Below, one piece after another: positions 5,999-7,844 of a DNA stretch of 7,844 nucleotides (within the stretch, counting starts at the first letter, position 1; each line of letters begins with the position of its first letter). The DNA is from Actinomycetota bacterium (GTDB taxonomy: Bacteria; Actinomycetota; Coriobacteriia; Coriobacteriales; RUG844): NCBI GenBank assembly GCA_013335845.1, contig JAAXUU010000051.1:1-7844 (forward strand), read 5' to 3'. Position numbers and translations under genes: made by a program. The notes beneath the pieces were generated by a model that was given only the letters and a program-made list of their open reading frames with translations, had not been told where the DNA came from and ran no database searches.

Positions 5999-7303
5999 CT
6001 ATGAAACATAGGGGTTAACGAATTTCAGGGTGATTCGGGTGCCTTCACCTTCTTCGCTCTCAATCTGAATTTCGGCATTATGTCGCTCGGCTATCCAGTG
6101 CGCAATCGACAGACCCAAGCCGGTGCCACCCGGGTTAACCGAGCGCGCAATGTCTCCACGATAGAACCGATTGAAGACGGATGATAAATCTTCAGGGGAG
6201 ATTCCGATGCCATTGTCAACGATATAGACCGTTATCGTGCCCCCCGTCTGGTAACACATTACCTGCACTGTGCCCTGTATCCCGGAATAGCGAATGGCGT
6301 TATCAAGCAGGATGGAGAATAGCTCGATAATCCTTTCCTTATCACCGAGGATGTATAAGCCACTTTCGATAGAGAAGGACATGGTAACTTCGCGCGCAGC
6401 TGCAATTTGGATGAACTGTTCACAGATTGCCGTCAGTACTGCGCTCAAATCAACCTGCTCATGTAATATCTCTTCTTCATTGGCATCGGAGCGCGCTAAG
6501 GTCAGTAGCGTTGCCAGCATTCCTGACATCCTACTCGAACTTTCGAGAATGGCAGAAATGCGCTCACTTTCCTCCTCTATGGTGTTCTCCGGATGATTTA
6601 ACAGCAACTCGGCATTGGTCTGCACGATAGCGAGAGGATTGCGCAGTTCATGTGACGTATCGGCTACGAACCGACGCTGGTTCTCCCAAGCGCGATTGAT
6701 CGGCACGAGCGCTCTTCTCGCAAGCAGATAACCTTGGATGGTGAAGATTAAAGCGCCAAGAACTATGAAGGCTGCGCTAAGTTTCGCCAATAACTCAAAC
6801 ATGGCCGTTTCTGACTGTATATCCTGGATTGAGACCGTTTCACTAACCTGATAGCTTGTTCCCAGCTCCCAGAACGTCAACAGAGGATCGTATTCGACCC
6901 TATAGATTCGATAATGATTCCCGTTGATTGTCTGGTTGGAGAATCCATCAGATAACTCGGATGCAAGCAGTGCCTGAACGTCCTCTTCGATTATCGATTC
7001 TGCCGGATGAGGGTTGATATACCCGCTATCTCGGTCGTAGAAATAGATGATGGGCAGGAGCCCTGCCGGCAATCGCTGGGAATGCTCTTCCGGGTAGAGG
7101 TGGGATCTCGTAAAACCCTGTAACTGACGGTCAATCTCTTTATCGATTTGCTGGGTTATGTAAAGATTTGTCGACACATTCAAGGCAACCATGCACAGGA
7201 TGAAGAGCGTTAACATCGCAAGAAGATTTGAAAGCGCAATCTTCCAAGTGATCTTACGCGAAAGCTCCGCAGTGGAATGCACTTTCTGCCGATGTCGAGC
7301 CAT
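5999..7303 (-). CDS. Two-component sensor histidine kinase
   Basis: A 434-residue membrane histidine kinase of the HisKA/HATPase class that would phosphorylate the upstream OmpR-type regulator. Order: TM1 about 23-45; an external sensing part of about 130 residues with no recognised domain; TM2 about 175-195; a short linker; the H-box FVADTSHELRNP with H218; N-box LLDNAIRYS (N335); G1 DNGIGI at 363-368; F-box FNRFYRGD; and G2 GGTGLGLSIA from 392. All catalytic motifs are intact. The start is placed at the ATG at 7303 because AAGG stands eight bases upstream; GTG codons at 7309 and 7312 are in frame but too close to the RBS. It begins 18 bases after the regulator stop, so the two share a transcript. 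The signal sensed cannot be read from the sequence. Confidence 0.93.
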   Translation of the reverse strand: MARHRQKVHSTAELSRKITWKIALSNLLAMLTLFILCMVALNVSTNLYITQQIDKEIDRQLQGFTRSHLYPEEHSQRLPAGLLPIIYFYDRDSGYINPHPAESIIEEDVQALLASELSDGFSNQTINGNHYRIYRVEYDPLLTFWELGTSYQVSETVSIQDIQSETAMFELLAKLSAAFIVLGALIFTIQGYLLARRALVPINRAWENQRRFVADTSHELRNPLAIVQTNAELLLNHPENTIEEESERISAILESSSRMSGMLATLLTLARSDANEEEILHEQVDLSAVLTAICEQFIQIAAAREVTMSFSIESGLYILGDKERIIELFSILLDNAIRYSGIQGTVQVMCYQTGGTITVYIVDNGIGISPEDLSSVFNRFYRGDIARSVNPGGTGLGLSIAHWIAERHNAEIQIESEEGEGTRITLKFVNPYVS

Positions 7304-7321
7304 GATCACCACCTTCGTCGA

Positions 7322-7741
7322 TTAAGGAGCCTTGCAGATGTAGCCTACACCTCTAATTGTCTGGATCAATTGCGCACGCCCCTGCTCAGCTATCTTTTTG
7401 CGCAGATTATGCATGTGGACATCAAGTATGCCAAAGCTGATATCCGAATCATAACCCCAAATTCTGTTGCAGATCTGGCTTCTGGTGAGAATCCGCCCCT
7501 GGTTGATGACGAGGAATTCGAGTATCTCATATTCTTTCTGAGTCAACCCTATATCGACTCCCCCATATTCCGCTCGACGAGCCATCTCGTCGAGCTCCAG
7601 TGAACCGCAGGTGATTCTATGGGGTCGAGGATTGTTCGCACTCCTCCTGAGAAGAGCCATGATACGCGCAAATAATTCCTGCAGTGCAAATGGTTTGACC
7701 AGATAATCATCGGCCCCCGCATTCAATCCGGCGACGCGGTC
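7322..7741 (-). pseudogene. OmpR/PhoB-family response regulator, receiver domain missing (5' end lost at a junction)
   Basis: Recognisable homology begins at DRVAGLNAGADDYLVKPF (from about 7741), the last part of a receiver domain with its conserved Lys in LVKPF. It continues through a linker and a full winged-helix DNA-binding domain: LTQKEYEILEFL, TRSQICNRIWGYD, then VHMHNLRKKIAE and IQTIRGVGY. About 100 residues of receiver, including the phosphoacceptor Asp, should precede this. The minus frame stays open to the window end, but its translation (rich in Glu, Gly, His and Arg) is not receiver-like and is antisense to a hydrophobic plus-strand reading. The break lies at 7730-7741. Either the gene is truncated by a rearrangement or the end of the assembly is chimeric, so the true gene may be intact. 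It is the cognate regulator of the kinase that follows. Confidence 0.8.
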
Positions 7742-7844
7742 GGGAATGCGGCCGGTGCACTGCTCTGCTGGATCGCCGTGCAGTCCCTGATGGCGACGTG
7801 GATGCTCGCCTCCTACGTCGCCCTCATGCTCGCCCTCAACCTCG
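7730..7844 (+). CDS. Fragment of a GC-rich integral membrane protein, open at the window end
   Basis: From about 7730 the plus strand reads GDAVGNAAGALLCWIAVQSL, continuing through MATWM and LASYVALMLALNL to the edge. This is a hydrophobic stretch able to form one or two membrane helices. By hand count the 115 bases are about 69 percent GC, with G or C in most third positions, clearly richer than the regulator and kinase beside it. No start codon or RBS belongs to it on the left, so it is an internal piece of a longer gene joined abruptly to the response regulator. The family cannot be named from 38 residues. Confidence 0.45.

Noticed and set aside
7277..7603. Plus-strand frame of 108 codons
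   Set aside because: It is antisense to the response regulator winged-helix domain and lacks coding features of its own.

Overview
This window reads like chromosomal DNA of an anaerobic bacterium. NuoE/NuoF-type flavin and iron-sulfur subunits fused to a ferredoxin-like N-terminus, GTG/TTG starts with good Shine-Dalgarno sites, and moderate GC suggest a gut-type anaerobe such as a coriobacterial actinomycete or a clostridium-like Firmicute. The exact lineage cannot be fixed from the sequence alone. Every intact gene except a short remnant zone lies on the minus strand.

Layout, left to right. (1) 1-1371: an electron-transfer operon read right to left, nuoE (24-kDa type, 2Fe-2S) then nuoF (NADH/FMN subunit, cut by the window edge). 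The two are separated by a 99-bp gap holding three copies of a 17-bp tandem repeat. (2) 1372-1927: a gap rich in inverted repeats, ending in a perfect 20-bp-arm palindrome and a small, probably frameshifted reading frame. (3) 1928-3733: a complete ABC exporter half-transporter. (4) 3789-4301: plus-strand gene debris, made of a short XRE/HigA-like antitoxin without its toxin, an unidentified C-terminal remnant, and the Walker-A end of an AAA/DUF4143-type ATPase. The ATPase is broken where the next cassette begins. (5) 4274-5662: an intact AbiEi/AbiEii type IV toxin-antitoxin pair with overlapping ATGA and a large palindrome touching the antitoxin start codon. (6) 5663-5998: a gene-free gap. (7) 5999-7741: a two-component pair, an OmpR-family response regulator (receiver domain missing) and its sensor histidine kinase. 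(8) 7730-7844: an abrupt change to GC-rich plus-strand sequence encoding a hydrophobic helix-rich protein. This breaks the response regulator, and a chimeric contig end or a recent rearrangement are both possible.

The central part (about 1685-5662) looks like an accessory hotspot where toxin-antitoxin and defence-like modules have come and gone. The intact AbiE pair abuts a truncated ATPase. A second palindrome in a similar position, in front of a broken small gene, may be what is left of another antitoxin. I found no wholly new multi-gene system. The most unusual signals are the paired palindromes, the 17-bp repeats inside the nuo operon, and the abrupt junction at 7730-7741.
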